Both the position numbers and the translations under genes were made by a program. From the NCBI GenBank assembly GCA_037380725.1, contig JARRRL010000081.1, positions 1-22,372 on the forward strand: a stretch of DNA of 22,372 nucleotides, read 5' to 3'. This stretch comes from JARRRL01 sp037380725. Lineage in GTDB: Bacteria; Pseudomonadota; Gammaproteobacteria; Pseudomonadales; JANQJO01. The notes beneath the pieces were generated by a model. That model ran no database searches, had not been told where the DNA came from, and worked only from the letters and a program-made list of their open reading frames with translations. Below are positions 22,213 through 22,372 of the stretch, one piece after another. Position 1 is the stretch's first letter. Each line of letters begins with the position of its first letter.

Positions 22213-22372
22213 ACATAAATCGAGGAGAAGTGGATTACCCGGCATTGCTTGAAGGCAAGGATCAGCAGTAGATCACTAACCCTGAGGGAGCATTTCGTCT
22301 CTTTCGTATCGGCGATGCGGTATCGCCGCGAAATATTCACGCAACTGTTTATGATGCCCTGCGGCTGTGTAA
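22203..22372 (+). pseudogene. Remnant of a flavin-dependent oxidoreductase C-terminus
   Basis: One frame reads SLSDINRGEVDYPALLEGKD, then two Gln and TAG (22269-22271). The same frame continues ITNPEGAFRLFRIGDAVSPR and then NIHATVYDALRLC to the window edge. The RIGDA-x-x-x-RNIHA-x-x-YDALRLC pattern is the C-terminal signature of NADH:flavin oxidoreductase/2,4-dienoyl-CoA-reductase-type proteins (the FAD-contact strand and helix). Nothing upstream in this frame is coding: a TGA lies at 22200-22202 and rfaH ends just before. So only the last part of the gene is here, it has an internal stop, and it has no start. It is most simply a decaying fragment left by rearrangement. The end lies outside the window. 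Confidence 0.75.

Overview
The window is a piece of a gammaproteobacterial chromosome of intermediate G+C. The order ubiC, ubiA, phoB, phoR with a nearby rubredoxin and rubredoxin reductase is, as I recall it, the arrangement in Pseudomonas-type genomes. YajQ, glutaminyl-tRNA synthetase, the CsdA/CsdE/TcdA set and an RfaH-type regulator also fit Gammaproteobacteria. I cannot name the genus.

Layout. (1) 1-7 kb: the tail of an unrecognised gene, yajQ (+), then phoR (-), glnS (+), phoB (-), ubiA (-) and ubiC (-). phoB and phoR keep the same orientation but are separated by glnS on the opposite strand. A good Pho box with a correctly spaced -10 lies upstream of phoB. A perfect 18-bp palindrome sits in the divergent ubiC/rubredoxin promoter region. 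(2) 6.8-12.2 kb, all +: rubredoxin, rubredoxin reductase, a DAACS-family symporter, a TatD-family hydrolase and a fused SufS-SufE (CsdA-CsdE) protein. The fusion is interrupted by 22 Ns that are probably an assembly artefact. (3) 12.3-17.8 kb, all -: tcdA, a lipoprotein, an alpha/beta-hydrolase-like protein and a three-TM membrane protein with an acidic repeat tail. The last three are of unknown function. (4) 18.4-22.4 kb, all +: a 955-residue polysaccharide-export protein with seven SLBB-type units, then an RfaH/NusG-family antiterminator whose own leader carries a perfect ops element, then a broken C-terminal remnant of a flavin oxidoreductase at the window edge.

How the genes work together. 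PhoB/PhoR form the phosphate-starvation two-component system. UbiC and UbiA are the first two steps of ubiquinone head-group synthesis. Rubredoxin and its reductase form an NAD(P)H electron-transfer pair. The SufS-SufE fusion supplies persulfide sulfur and in E. coli is functionally linked with TcdA. The SLBB exporter plus RfaH mark the start of a surface-polysaccharide locus that probably continues beyond 22,372.

A recurring oddity is the abundance of short tandem duplications, most often exactly 15 bp. They lie inside coding regions as in-frame 5-residue repeats, at gene 3' ends, and across stop codons. The most unusual points are this repeat habit, the phoB/glnS/phoR split, the SufS-SufE fusion with its repeat linker and Cys-containing insertion, and the ops element in front of the antiterminator's own gene.
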